Assembly (NCBI GenBank): GCA_020438865.1
Contig: JAGQTU010000008.1
Coordinates: 28,855 to 84,724, forward strand
Source: Mycobacterium sp.
GTDB lineage: Bacteria; Actinomycetota; Actinomycetes; Mycobacteriales; Mycobacteriaceae
Direction: 5' to 3'
Length of the DNA: 55,870 nucleotides
Made by a program: the position numbers and the translations under genes. Below are positions 28,588 to 36,559 of the stretch, in pieces. The notes under the pieces were generated by a model that was not told the origin of the DNA, did not search any database, and was given only the letters and a program-made list of their open reading frames with translations. Numbering within the stretch: position 1 is the stretch's first letter; each line of letters opens with the position of its first letter.

Positions 28588-29714
28588 GAGGTGGCAACTT
28601 TCAGCAGTCCGATGAGGCGGGTGAGGTCGAATTCGTTCTCCGCACGCAGCGCCGAGATCATCGAAAAAGCCTCGTGGCGAGCACTTTTCGGATCGGTGCC
28701 GAGGAAGTCTCGGGTGGCGCGCGGTCCCCACTGCGCCAGACCCGATGCGGTGAAGGGTGCCCACCCCGGCTCGAGGGTGTTGTCGAACATGTCGCCGTCG
28801 GCGTAATGCTCCATCAGGAAGCCCTCCGGGTCACGCCAATAGTCGAACAGCTGGCTGCCCTGGATGTGGCGGCCGATACCCCAGGATCGGAAGTATCCAC
28901 TGTCGTTGAGGAATTCACCGCCGGCGGCCAGCGCGTCGAGGTCACTGACCTGATAGGCCGAATGCACGTAGCGGTTGACCGGGCCCAGCGCCATCGCCAG
29001 GGTGTGGTGGTCGGAGGGGTCCGAGCCGCGGTCGCAACGGATGAAGCTCATCGTGGGACCGCGGTGGCGCTGGCCGGGGTAGTACAGGAAGTCGCTGACG
29101 ATCAAACCGAAGTGGTCGAGGTACCAGTTCAGCGCCTCGATGTATTTCGTGGACTGAAGCACCACGTGCCCCAGCCGCTGGATCGCGGCCGGCTGCCGCG
29201 GCGGACGCTGGGTGCCGTTGGCGCGGCACAGGTCGTGGCCGAAGTTGAACACGTGCGGCTGCTGGCTGGGTAGCCCGGGCAGTTCGTGCATGCCGGCGAC
29301 GACCTTCACCGGGGTGCCGCTGGGATCGGTGAGTTCGACGGCCACCCCGCCGAGCGACTCGGGCAGCCCGCGGGTGGGGGAGTTGGTCCGGTCGGCCAGC
29401 CGCAGCACGTCGATCTCGTCCTGGGCCTTGAACGCCACCCCGCAGAAGCGGCTCTGCGAGCCGCGGCGGACCAGTACGCAGGATGTGCCCGCGTCGGTCC
29501 CCCGGAGCAGCAGTTCGTCGGTACCGCGATGGGCGACGGCGAAGCCGAAGGCCCGGGCGAACGCCTCCGCCCTGGTCAGATCCGGCTTCTCGAACTCGAG
29601 CCAGGCCAGGTCGGCCACCTTGATGACCGGGTTGCGGGAGCGTCCCGGGTGCTCCCCGCGCACCGCGCCGTGCTCGCTGTGCAGGTCGTTGTGTGCGCCG
29701 ACGACATCGCTCAT
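28584..29714 (-). CDS. Extradiol (meta-cleavage) ring dioxygenase, VOC superfamily
   Basis: A 376-residue type I extradiol dioxygenase with two VOC modules and an N-terminal tail of about 28 residues. Iron ligands fall at H183 (RLGHVVLQ), H251 (YVHSAYQ) and E302 (FLMEHYADGD), with the spacing of BphC-type enzymes, and SDHHTLAMA supplies the second-shell His. It should open a catechol ring next to the diol. It is transcribed from the divergent promoter it shares with the P450, first in a two-gene operon with the FAH-family hydrolase. Confidence 0.9.
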   Translation of the reverse strand: MSDVVGAHNDLHSEHGAVRGEHPGRSRNPVIKVADLAWLEFEKPDLTRAEAFARAFGFAVAHRGTDELLLRGTDAGTSCVLVRRGSQSRFCGVAFKAQDEIDVLRLADRTNSPTRGLPESLGGVAVELTDPSGTPVKVVAGMHELPGLPSQQPHVFNFGHDLCRANGTQRPPRQPAAIQRLGHVVLQSTKYIEALNWYLDHFGLIVSDFLYYPGQRHRGPTMSFIRCDRGSDPSDHHTLAMALGPVNRYVHSAYQVSDLDALAAGGEFLNDSGYFRSWGIGRHIQGSQLFDYWRDPEGFLMEHYADGDMFDNTLEPGWAPFTASGLAQWGPRATRDFLGTDPKSARHEAFSMISALRAENEFDLTRLIGLLKVATS

Positions 29715-29736
29715 GTCGAGCCTCCCTCAAAATGAC

Positions 29737-29750
29737 TGACGAAATCGTCA
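29737..29750. promoter_or_regulatory. Catabolic-cluster operator, copy 2
   Basis: The same perfect TGACGAAATCGTCA dyad as at 26888-26901, again 23 bp from a start (dioxygenase at 29714) and 25 bp before the P450 start. The surrounding 24 bp are identical to copy 1, which argues for one regulator acting on both divergent promoters. Confidence 0.75.
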
Positions 29751-29774
29751 CATACGACGGATGAATCAGTCAAG

Positions 29775-30968
29775 ATGTCAGGCATGGGTATTCCTCCCGC
29801 CGTGCCGAGCTATGAGGTGAACATCTACACCCCCGAGGCCATCCTCGACCCGTATCCGCACTACCGGCGACTGCGGGCGTTGGGGCCAGTGGTGTGGCTG
29901 TCCCGGCACCGGGTGTACGCCCTGCCGCGCTATACCGAGTCCAAGGCGGCGCTGCGTGACGATGCCACCTTCCGGTCCGCCGGCGGGGTGGCCCTGAACC
30001 CGCTGAGCAACAGATTGTCCCTGGGTACCACCCTGGCCAGCGACGGCGCCGAGCACGAGCGACGCCGCAAACTCGTGGCCCACCGGATGCTTCCCCGGGC
30101 GCTCGGTGCGATCAACGACCAGGTGCGCCGTCGTGCCGCGGAGGTGGTCGACGCGGCGCTTCGCCGGGGTGAGGTCGACGGCGTGGACCTCGCCACCGCG
30201 CTGCCGATGGCGGTGATACCCGAGTTGGTCGGCTGGCCGGCCGATCAGCGCGAGCACCTGATCGAGTGGGCCGGTGCGACTTTCGACATCCTCGGACCGG
30301 GCAATCGCAGGATGGTGGCCGGGATTCCCCGTGCGTTCCAGATGCTCCGTTTCGCGCGCCGGGTGGTTCGTCACCGCAGTGCTGTTCCGGGCAGCATGGC
30401 CGACGACCTGTTGACCGCCGCAGGGAAGGGGACCATCGAACGCGGCGAATGCCCGGCCCTCTTGGTGGACTACCTCGGACCCGCGCTGGACACCACGATC
30501 AGTGCGATGTCCACGGCGTTGGCGCTGTTCGCCACCCTTCCGGAGCAGTGGGACCTGCTGAGGCGCGAGCCCGAGCGAATCCCCAACGCGATCAACGAGA
30601 TCGTGCGGTTCGAGTCCCCGGTCCGCGCCTTCGGGCGGCGGGTGGGGCGCGACACCGAGATCGCCGGGGTCCGCGTTCCTGCGGGCTCGCAGATGCTGAT
30701 CATGTACGCCTCAGCCAACCGCGACGAGTTGGAGTGGGAACGCCCGGACGTCTTCGACATCACTCGCGACGCCGGGCGGCATGTCGGCTTCGGCCAGGGT
30801 GCGCACGCGTGCGCGGGGCAGGCGCTGGCGCGGCTGGAGACAACCGAATTCCTGCGGGCGCTCATCGCGCGCATCGGTCGCCTCGAACTAACCGGACCGC
30901 CGGAGTGGACGCTGAACAACATCATCCGCAGGCACAGCCGGGTGCCGCTGCGCCTGGTCGCCCCCTGA
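29775..30968 (+). CDS. Cytochrome P450
   Basis: A 397-residue soluble P450. The heme-binding loop is GFGQGAHACAGQALARLE with the Cys ligand near 346; the ExxR pair is in NEIVRFESP; the I-helix has GPALDTTIS with the acid-threonine pair. It needs a ferredoxin and reductase, neither of which is adjacent (a small ferredoxin is at 12069). Divergence from the dioxygenase operon across the TetR-type operator implies it oxidises the pathway substrate, for example by hydroxylation or O-demethylation. I cannot assign a CYP family. Confidence 0.92.
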   Translation: MSGMGIPPAVPSYEVNIYTPEAILDPYPHYRRLRALGPVVWLSRHRVYALPRYTESKAALRDDATFRSAGGVALNPLSNRLSLGTTLASDGAEHERRRKLVAHRMLPRALGAINDQVRRRAAEVVDAALRRGEVDGVDLATALPMAVIPELVGWPADQREHLIEWAGATFDILGPGNRRMVAGIPRAFQMLRFARRVVRHRSAVPGSMADDLLTAAGKGTIERGECPALLVDYLGPALDTTISAMSTALALFATLPEQWDLLRREPERIPNAINEIVRFESPVRAFGRRVGRDTEIAGVRVPAGSQMLIMYASANRDELEWERPDVFDITRDAGRHVGFGQGAHACAGQALARLETTEFLRALIARIGRLELTGPPEWTLNNIIRRHSRVPLRLVAP

Positions 30969-31063
30969 CGATGCCCTGTCGGTGTCGGCGCGATCGTTGT
31001 TGCCGCGCCGAGCTGTTCGTGGTCTGTGCCGGTTGGATGGTGACCAATTCCACAGTTGGAAAC

Positions 31064-31079
31064 ATACCCGTGGGGGTAT
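31064..31079. promoter_or_regulatory. CsoR/RicR-type copper operator-like dyad
   Basis: ATACCC and GGGTAT are exact inverted arms around a 4-base G-rich centre, 42 bp before the ATG of a small exported protein. This is the form of Cu(I)-responsive CsoR-family operators in actinobacteria; related sulfur-sensing CstR proteins use similar sites. Metal response is inferred. Confidence 0.6.
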
Positions 31080-31121
31080 TGTGGAGTTATCGGGAAATCC
31101 CACAGAAGGGGGTAGCTGGCA

Positions 31122-31352
31122 ATGATCAAGACGAAGCTTGCGGCCTGGGTTGCGGCGACAGCGGCGGTGACGGTGATCGGGGGCGCCACGGGCGGACAAG
31201 CCGTCGCGGCGAGTTCGGCGACGGATACCGGTCAGACGACGCCGACGACGAACTCGCAGACCCTGGTGATGGATCCGACCAAGAGTTTCGCGATGAAGGC
31301 CACGCCGTCGGTCAAGGCAACCCCGTACTGGGGTGAGAAGAAGCCCGGCTAG
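31122..31352 (+). CDS. Small exported protein behind a copper-type operator
   Basis: A 76-residue protein with a Sec signal peptide: MIKTKLAAWVAATAAVTVIGG then GGQAVA-A, giving a predicted cleavage near residue 29. The mature peptide of about 47 residues is Thr/Ser/Lys-rich, has two Met, one Trp and one Tyr, and no Cys or His, so it is not a metallothionein. GAAGGGGG lies before the ATG. Its stop codon is the TAG of a CTAG whose other strand is the stop of the sulfatase. I recognise no family; the upstream dyad suggests copper-responsive expression and a role outside the membrane. Confidence 0.78.
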   Translation: MIKTKLAAWVAATAAVTVIGGATGGQAVAASSATDTGQTTPTTNSQTLVMDPTKSFAMKATPSVKATPYWGEKKPG

Positions 31353-33112
31353 CCGAAGAACAACCTGCGCCGTCGGGCGTGCGGCTCCCTGCGTACGTAC
31401 GGCCACGGATTGTTCCGTTCCGGAACCGATTCAGCCCGAGCCTGTTTCAGCTGTACCTTCAGATACTGCCGCAGGTCATCCAGATCGGGGTCGGACCAGC
31501 GGTTGTCCGCCTCGATCGGGTCGTCGGTGAGGTCGTAGAGCTCCCACTGGTCGTCGAGTGGGCTGGTGCGGTATGTCTCACCGCCCAGGCCGTTTGCCGC
31601 GAGATTTCGCACCCCAGGTTCGGTCCAGGTCGACGGATCGTCGAAGGTGCGGACGAGCTTCCACAGGTGTTCGCCGACCCGCATCACCAATCCCTCGAAA
31701 TTGGACGCGGTATGCGCCGGGATCCGGATCCTCAGCGGCGCAGGCGGATTCGAGGTCCGCTTCAAAGCGCGCGCCAGCCCCGACGCGCCGGTGTCGCCGT
31801 CGAGCATGTTGTCCCGGGTCACCAGATAAATCGCCCGCTCGTCGTCGGCCGGCGCGCCGTCCACCACCGGCATGAGATCCCGGCCCGGCAGTGGGTGCAC
31901 CTCGGAGAACGACTCACGCAGGACGGCGGCGAGTGAGGGGACGTCGAGACCGGCGGCGCCGAGCAGGGTCGGAACCAGGTCGACGTGCGAGGTCGGTGTG
32001 CTCACCACCCGCGGTTGGGTGGCGCGCTCGCCGATCCGGGCGATCACGAACGGCACCCGGGTGGCCTCGTCGTAAAGGTTGAACCACTTCTGGTGCAGCC
32101 CGCCGTGCGCGCCGAGTAGATCGCCGTGGTCGGCGGTGCGGACCAGCACCGCGTTGTCCGAACCGCCATCCGTGACAGCTCTCCGCACCCGGTCGATGGG
32201 GATGTCGACCTCGGCGTGCAGTCGGTAGTAGAGGTCGCGGTACTGCTGCGCGTTGCGCTGGTAGATCCGCTCGATGGCCGCTGCCGGGCCGTAGCCGGAG
32301 TAGTAGGCCTCGCGGAAGGCGATCTGCGCGGCGGGTTTGGTCCGCAGATCCTCGCCGCCGGTCGGCGCCGGTGGCACCGTCGGCGGATCGACGGATGACG
32401 GGTCCAGCGGACCGCGGCGGACCCACGTCGGGAACAGCACGATGTCGTGCGGGTTCACAAAACTGGCGACCAAGAGGAAGGGTCGGCCCGCGGCCGGATC
32501 ACCGGCGCGGCGGCGGGCGTAGCGGTCGGTCAGCCATGCGACCACCCGATCGGCGATCAACGGGTCGCGGCGCAATCCACTGTTGGCCAGGCCAGCTCCG
32601 TGCGGTTCGGGGCCGACCCACCCGGAGAAGCCGAATGCCGACAGCGGGTCGGCGTCGAGGTACTGCTGCACGGCCGCCGAATCGACGACCCCGTTGTCGT
32701 CGTTGGTGGCCAGCGGTCCCCCGGTGGCGGAGTCGTGCAGGTCGGCGTGCGAGATGTGCCACTTGCCGTCGTAGAGGGTGTCGTACCCCGCCGCGCGGAA
32801 CCAGTTGCCCAGGGTGGGCACCTCGCCGCGCCGCAGCCAGCGCATCCGGGAGTCGTCGTAGGCCTTGCCGATGCCGTCGGTCTGGGTGACACCGTGCAGG
32901 TCCGGGTACTGGCCGGTGAAGATGGTCGGACGGCTCGGGACGCAGGCCAGCGATCCGGTGTAGTGCCGGGTGAAGCTGACGCCGTGCTCGTCGAACCAGC
33001 GTCGGCCGGTCAGGACGCGTTCACGCCAGGCGAGGACGGCCTCGTCCTCGTAGGGCGGGATGGCGCGTTCCTCGTCGGTCATCACGATGACGATGTCGGG
33101 GCGATCAGTCAT
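31349..33112 (-). CDS. Sulfatase (formylglycine type)
   Basis: A 587-residue alkaline-phosphatase-superfamily sulfatase. The modification site C57-V-P-S-R61 in SLACVPSRPTIFTGQYP is intact, so it needs formylglycine-generating enzyme. The N-terminal metal site IVIVMTDEER and the downstream VLVRTADHGDLLGAHG and HQKWFNLYDEATRVPFV are typical of choline-sulfatase/arylsulfatase-like enzymes. No signal peptide is seen, which suggests a cytoplasmic substrate. The ATG at 33112 overlaps the SRPBCC stop by 8 bp. The specific sulfate ester is unknown. Confidence 0.9.
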   Translation of the reverse strand: MTDRPDIVIVMTDEERAIPPYEDEAVLAWRERVLTGRRWFDEHGVSFTRHYTGSLACVPSRPTIFTGQYPDLHGVTQTDGIGKAYDDSRMRWLRRGEVPTLGNWFRAAGYDTLYDGKWHISHADLHDSATGGPLATNDDNGVVDSAAVQQYLDADPLSAFGFSGWVGPEPHGAGLANSGLRRDPLIADRVVAWLTDRYARRRAGDPAAGRPFLLVASFVNPHDIVLFPTWVRRGPLDPSSVDPPTVPPAPTGGEDLRTKPAAQIAFREAYYSGYGPAAAIERIYQRNAQQYRDLYYRLHAEVDIPIDRVRRAVTDGGSDNAVLVRTADHGDLLGAHGGLHQKWFNLYDEATRVPFVIARIGERATQPRVVSTPTSHVDLVPTLLGAAGLDVPSLAAVLRESFSEVHPLPGRDLMPVVDGAPADDERAIYLVTRDNMLDGDTGASGLARALKRTSNPPAPLRIRIPAHTASNFEGLVMRVGEHLWKLVRTFDDPSTWTEPGVRNLAANGLGGETYRTSPLDDQWELYDLTDDPIEADNRWSDPDLDDLRQYLKVQLKQARAESVPERNNPWPYVRREPHARRRRLFFG

Positions 33113-33557
33113 GGGAGCCCTCCACTTTCTCGGCCAGCCCGGCCAGCAGGAGGTCGAGCTGTCTTGCGGTGATGCGGCCGAAGATCCGTTCGGCCAGCCG
33201 CTGCACCGGGTTGCTTCCGATCTCCACCGCGCTGGCCAGGGTGACCTCGGTGAAGCCGGGTGCGGTCGGCCGCAGGGTCCACCGGCTGCGCAGGTGCCGC
33301 ACCTGTCGGGGCAGGCCTTCGACGTCATAGGCCAGCGTGGCCGGCGGGTCGAAGTCGGTGATCCGTTCGACCAAGGTGTTGCGTCCGAGCTGGATTCGCC
33401 GGGAGACGCCGATGGCGCCGCCGTCAGCGCCGTGCTCCAGCAGGCAGGAGTGATCGACGAACTCGGCCCAGGAACTGACCGCACCGAAGTCGGCCAGCAC
33501 GTCCCAGATTCTCTGCGGGTCTGCCGCTAGTGTTCGCACCCGGCGAATCTCGGCCAC
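33105..33557 (-). CDS. SRPBCC (START/polyketide cyclase-like) protein
   Basis: A 150-residue helix-grip protein. The opening IRRVRTLAADPQRIWDVLADFGAVSSWAEFV and later RWTLRPTAPGFTEVTLASAVE are typical of the SRPBCC superfamily, which binds hydrophobic ligands in a deep pocket. The start codon is GTG at 33557. It is co-transcribed with the sulfatase by an 8-bp overlap, so the two may act on or deliver the same lipophilic compound. No catalytic residues can be named. Confidence 0.82.
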   Translation of the reverse strand: MAEIRRVRTLAADPQRIWDVLADFGAVSSWAEFVDHSCLLEHGADGGAIGVSRRIQLGRNTLVERITDFDPPATLAYDVEGLPRQVRHLRSRWTLRPTAPGFTEVTLASAVEIGSNPVQRLAERIFGRITARQLDLLLAGLAEKVEGSHD

Positions 33558-33572
33558 CTCAACACCATAGGG

Positions 33573-34778
33573 TCACGGGCGCATCTGATGGCCCGAATAC
33601 CCTTCCCAGGGGCTGTAATCCGCGATGAGTTCCTCTTGTTCGGGGCGGTGCGGCTGCGGCACATGCTCGAGATTGATCCGGATGCGATACCAGATGGAAC
33701 TCGGGCCGCGCATCCCGTCGACCAGGATGTCCGTCGGTTTCAGCGCCGCCGCTGCCTCGGGGTGCCGCGAGCGCCAGACGTCCAGGGCCGCGAGCGCCTC
33801 GTCCCGGTTCTTGGTGCGGGCGATCTCGATCAGCGGCTTGCCGCCCTTCGGCGGCTTCTGCGCCGGACCGAGTTCCTCGGCCAGCCGCAGCAGCGGGTCG
33901 AGCGACCCGACCGCGTCGTCCATCGGCTCCCAGGGGTCGCCGCGTTCGGCGAAGCGGGCGGGCACCGTGGCTATCGTGAACAGTTCGGGTCGGCAGCCGG
34001 GGACCTCGTCCCAGGTCAACGGCGTCGATACCCGGGCGTCCGGCGTCGCCCGCACCGAATAGGCCGAAGCGACCGTGCGGTCCTTGGCGTTCTGGTTGAA
34101 GTCGACGAACACCCCCTGCCGATCCTCTTTCCACCAGCGGCTGGTGGCCAACTCGGGCGCTCGGCGCTCGACTTCGCGCGCCACCGTCTCGGCGGCCAAC
34201 CGGACCTGCTTGAAGGGCCACCGCGGAGCGATGCGGGCGTAGATGTGAAAGCCGCGCGAACCCGAGGTCTTGGGCCATGCCGTCAGCCCGTGGTCCTCGA
34301 GGACCTCGCGCGCCACCTGTGCCACGTCGAGGATCTGCGGCCATCCGACGCCGGGCATCGGATCCAGGTCGATGCGCAGCTCGTCGGGATGGTCCAGGTC
34401 GCCGGAACGCACCGGATGCGGGTTGAGGTCCACGCAGCCGAGGTTGACCGCCCACACCAAACCCGCCGGCTCCCGGACCACCGCCTCCCTGGCCGAGGTG
34501 CCCCGCGCGTAGCGCAGTTCGGCGACGTCGATCCAGTCCGGTCGTTTCTCCGGGGCGCGCTTCTGGAAGATCGCCTCCTCGGTGATGCCCTTGACGAACC
34601 GCTTCAGGATCATCGGCCGGTCGGCCACCCCGCGCAGTGCGCCGTCGGCCACGGCCAGGTAGTAGTCGACGAGGTCGATCTTGGTCACCGGCTCTCGTCC
34701 GTCGAATGGCGGAAAGACGACTTTGTCAGGATGACTGATACTGACCTGGCGGTCCCCGATCCCGATGAAGTCCCCCAT
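33573..34778 (-). CDS. Stand-alone LigD-type polymerase/primase domain protein (Rv0269c-like)
   Basis: A 401-residue AEP-superfamily polymerase like the POL domain of bacterial ligase D. The metal-binding acids are in LRIDLDPMPG, the NTP site is SGSRGFHIYARI and the third acid is in VFVDFNQNAKDRTVASAYSVR. It lacks ligase and nuclease domains, so it matches the separate PolD proteins of mycobacteria used in end joining or gap filling, with a preference for ribonucleotides in relatives. It lies 15 bp after the SRPBCC gene start on the same strand and next to fadD2, as Rv0269c is next to Rv0270. Confidence 0.9.
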   Translation of the reverse strand: MGDFIGIGDRQVSISHPDKVVFPPFDGREPVTKIDLVDYYLAVADGALRGVADRPMILKRFVKGITEEAIFQKRAPEKRPDWIDVAELRYARGTSAREAVVREPAGLVWAVNLGCVDLNPHPVRSGDLDHPDELRIDLDPMPGVGWPQILDVAQVAREVLEDHGLTAWPKTSGSRGFHIYARIAPRWPFKQVRLAAETVAREVERRAPELATSRWWKEDRQGVFVDFNQNAKDRTVASAYSVRATPDARVSTPLTWDEVPGCRPELFTIATVPARFAERGDPWEPMDDAVGSLDPLLRLAEELGPAQKPPKGGKPLIEIARTKNRDEALAALDVWRSRHPEAAAALKPTDILVDGMRGPSSIWYRIRINLEHVPQPHRPEQEELIADYSPWEGYSGHQMRP

Positions 34779-34843
34779 GGGGCCATGTTAGTTACCCGCG
34801 CATTCCGCTCTGTCTGAAAGCTGAGTCACATTAGGGTTGCCGC

Positions 34844-36523
34844 ATGCTCAATCTGTTCGACCTGCCCGCACAGGTGATGGCCAAGGCCCAGCAATACGCC
34901 GAACGCGGGTCCGCGGAGTTGCACTACCTGCAGAAGATGATCTCCGCGGGCGCGTTCCGGCCCGAGCCGCCGCAGAACCTCGCCGCGATGGTTGCCGACA
35001 TCAGGCGCTGGGGCGAGGTCGGAATGATCCCCGCGCTCAACGCCCGCCGCACCCCCGACAAGTTGGCGATCATCGACGACGAGGGATCGCTGACTTACCA
35101 GGAACTCGACGACGCCACCAATGCGCTCGCCAACGGACTGCTGGCGATGGGGGTCAGGGGCGGTGACGGTGTGGCGATCCTGGCCCGCAATCACCGCTGG
35201 TTCACCATCGCCAACTATGCCGGGGCCCGGGTGGGTGCCCGCACCATCCTGCTCAACACCGAATTCTCCGGACCGCAGATCAAGGACGTCTCCGAACGCG
35301 AAGGCGCCAAGGTGATCATCTACGACGAGGAGTACGCCGAGGCGGTGAAACTGGCCGACCCGCCGCTGGGCAAGCTTCGGGCTCTCGGCGTCAACCCGGA
35401 TGCCGCCGGACCACCGATCGGCGAGCACGAGACGCTGGCCGAAGTCATCGCCCGCAGCAGCACGGCGCCCGCGCCGAAGGCCACGAAGAAGTCGGCCATC
35501 ATCGTTTTGACCAGCGGCACCACCGGCACCCCGAAGGGCGCCACCCGGCACACCCCTCCGACGCTGGCCCCGATCGGCGGTGTGTTGTCGCTGGTGCCGT
35601 TCAAGGCCGGCGAGGTCACCTCGCTGCCGTCCCCGATGTTCCACGCGTTGGGCTACCTGCACGCCACGATCGCGCTGACGCTGGGCTCCACCCTGGTGCT
35701 GCACCGAAAGTTCAAGCCGGCCGCCGTCCTCGCGGACATCCCCGAACACAAGGTGACCGCGATCGTGGTGGTGCCGGTCATGTTGTCGCGGATGCTGGAC
35801 ACGCTGGAGAAGATGGACCCCAAGCCGGATTTGTCCTCGCTTCGGATCGTGTTCGTCTCCGGCTCCCAGCTCGGCGCGGAGCTGGCCACCCGAGCCCTGA
35901 AGGCGCTGGGTCCGGTCGTGTACAACCTTTACGGCTCAACCGAAATCGCGTTCGCCAGCATCGCCCGCCCGGAGGATCTGCAGAAGAACCCGGCCACGGT
36001 GGGCCCGGTGGTCAAGGGCGCCAAGGTCAAGATCCTCGACGACAATGGCAAGGAGGTGCCGCAGGGCGAGGTCGGTCGGATCTTCGTCGGCAACACCTTC
36101 CCGTTCGAGGGCTACACCGGCGGTGGTGGCAAGCAGATCATCGACGGCCTGCTGTCCTCCGGCGACGTGGGTTACTTCGACCACAACGGACTGCTGTACG
36201 TCAGTGGCCGCGACGACGAGATGATCGTCTCCGGCGGCGAGAACGTCTTCCCCGCCGAAGTGGAAGACCTCATCAGCGGCCACCCCGACGTCGTCGAGGC
36301 GACCGCCGTTGGCGTCGAGGACAAGGATTTCGGGGCCCGCCTGCGGGCATTCGTGGTGCTTCGCGACGAAGCCGAGGTCACCGAGGACGCCATCAAGAAC
36401 TATGTGCGGGAACACCTTGCGCGCTACAAGGTTCCGCGGGAGGTCATCTTCCTTACCGAACTGCCGCGCAACCCGACCGGCAAGATCCTCAAACGCGAAC
36501 TTCGCCAGATCGAGGTGAAGTAG
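34844..36523 (+). CDS. fadD2: Fatty acyl-AMP/CoA ligase FadD2
   Basis: A 559-residue adenylating enzyme, the same size as Rv0270 FadD2. The AMP-binding P-loop is IIVLTSGTTGTPKGATRHT (about 220), the A5 motif is YNLYGSTEIAF, and the hinge is YVSGRDDEMIVSGGENVFPAEVE with a final PRNPTGKILKREL holding the catalytic Lys. It activates a fatty acid with ATP and CoA. It is divergent from the polymerase gene and convergent with fadE6, keeping the H37Rv order. Confidence 0.93.
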   Translation: MLNLFDLPAQVMAKAQQYAERGSAELHYLQKMISAGAFRPEPPQNLAAMVADIRRWGEVGMIPALNARRTPDKLAIIDDEGSLTYQELDDATNALANGLLAMGVRGGDGVAILARNHRWFTIANYAGARVGARTILLNTEFSGPQIKDVSEREGAKVIIYDEEYAEAVKLADPPLGKLRALGVNPDAAGPPIGEHETLAEVIARSSTAPAPKATKKSAIIVLTSGTTGTPKGATRHTPPTLAPIGGVLSLVPFKAGEVTSLPSPMFHALGYLHATIALTLGSTLVLHRKFKPAAVLADIPEHKVTAIVVVPVMLSRMLDTLEKMDPKPDLSSLRIVFVSGSQLGAELATRALKALGPVVYNLYGSTEIAFASIARPEDLQKNPATVGPVVKGAKVKILDDNGKEVPQGEVGRIFVGNTFPFEGYTGGGGKQIIDGLLSSGDVGYFDHNGLLYVSGRDDEMIVSGGENVFPAEVEDLISGHPDVVEATAVGVEDKDFGARLRAFVVLRDEAEVTEDAIKNYVREHLARYKVPREVIFLTELPRNPTGKILKRELRQIEVK

Positions 36524-36559
36524 CCCGATTCCTCCCGCTCGGCGAAGAGGGTGACCCGG

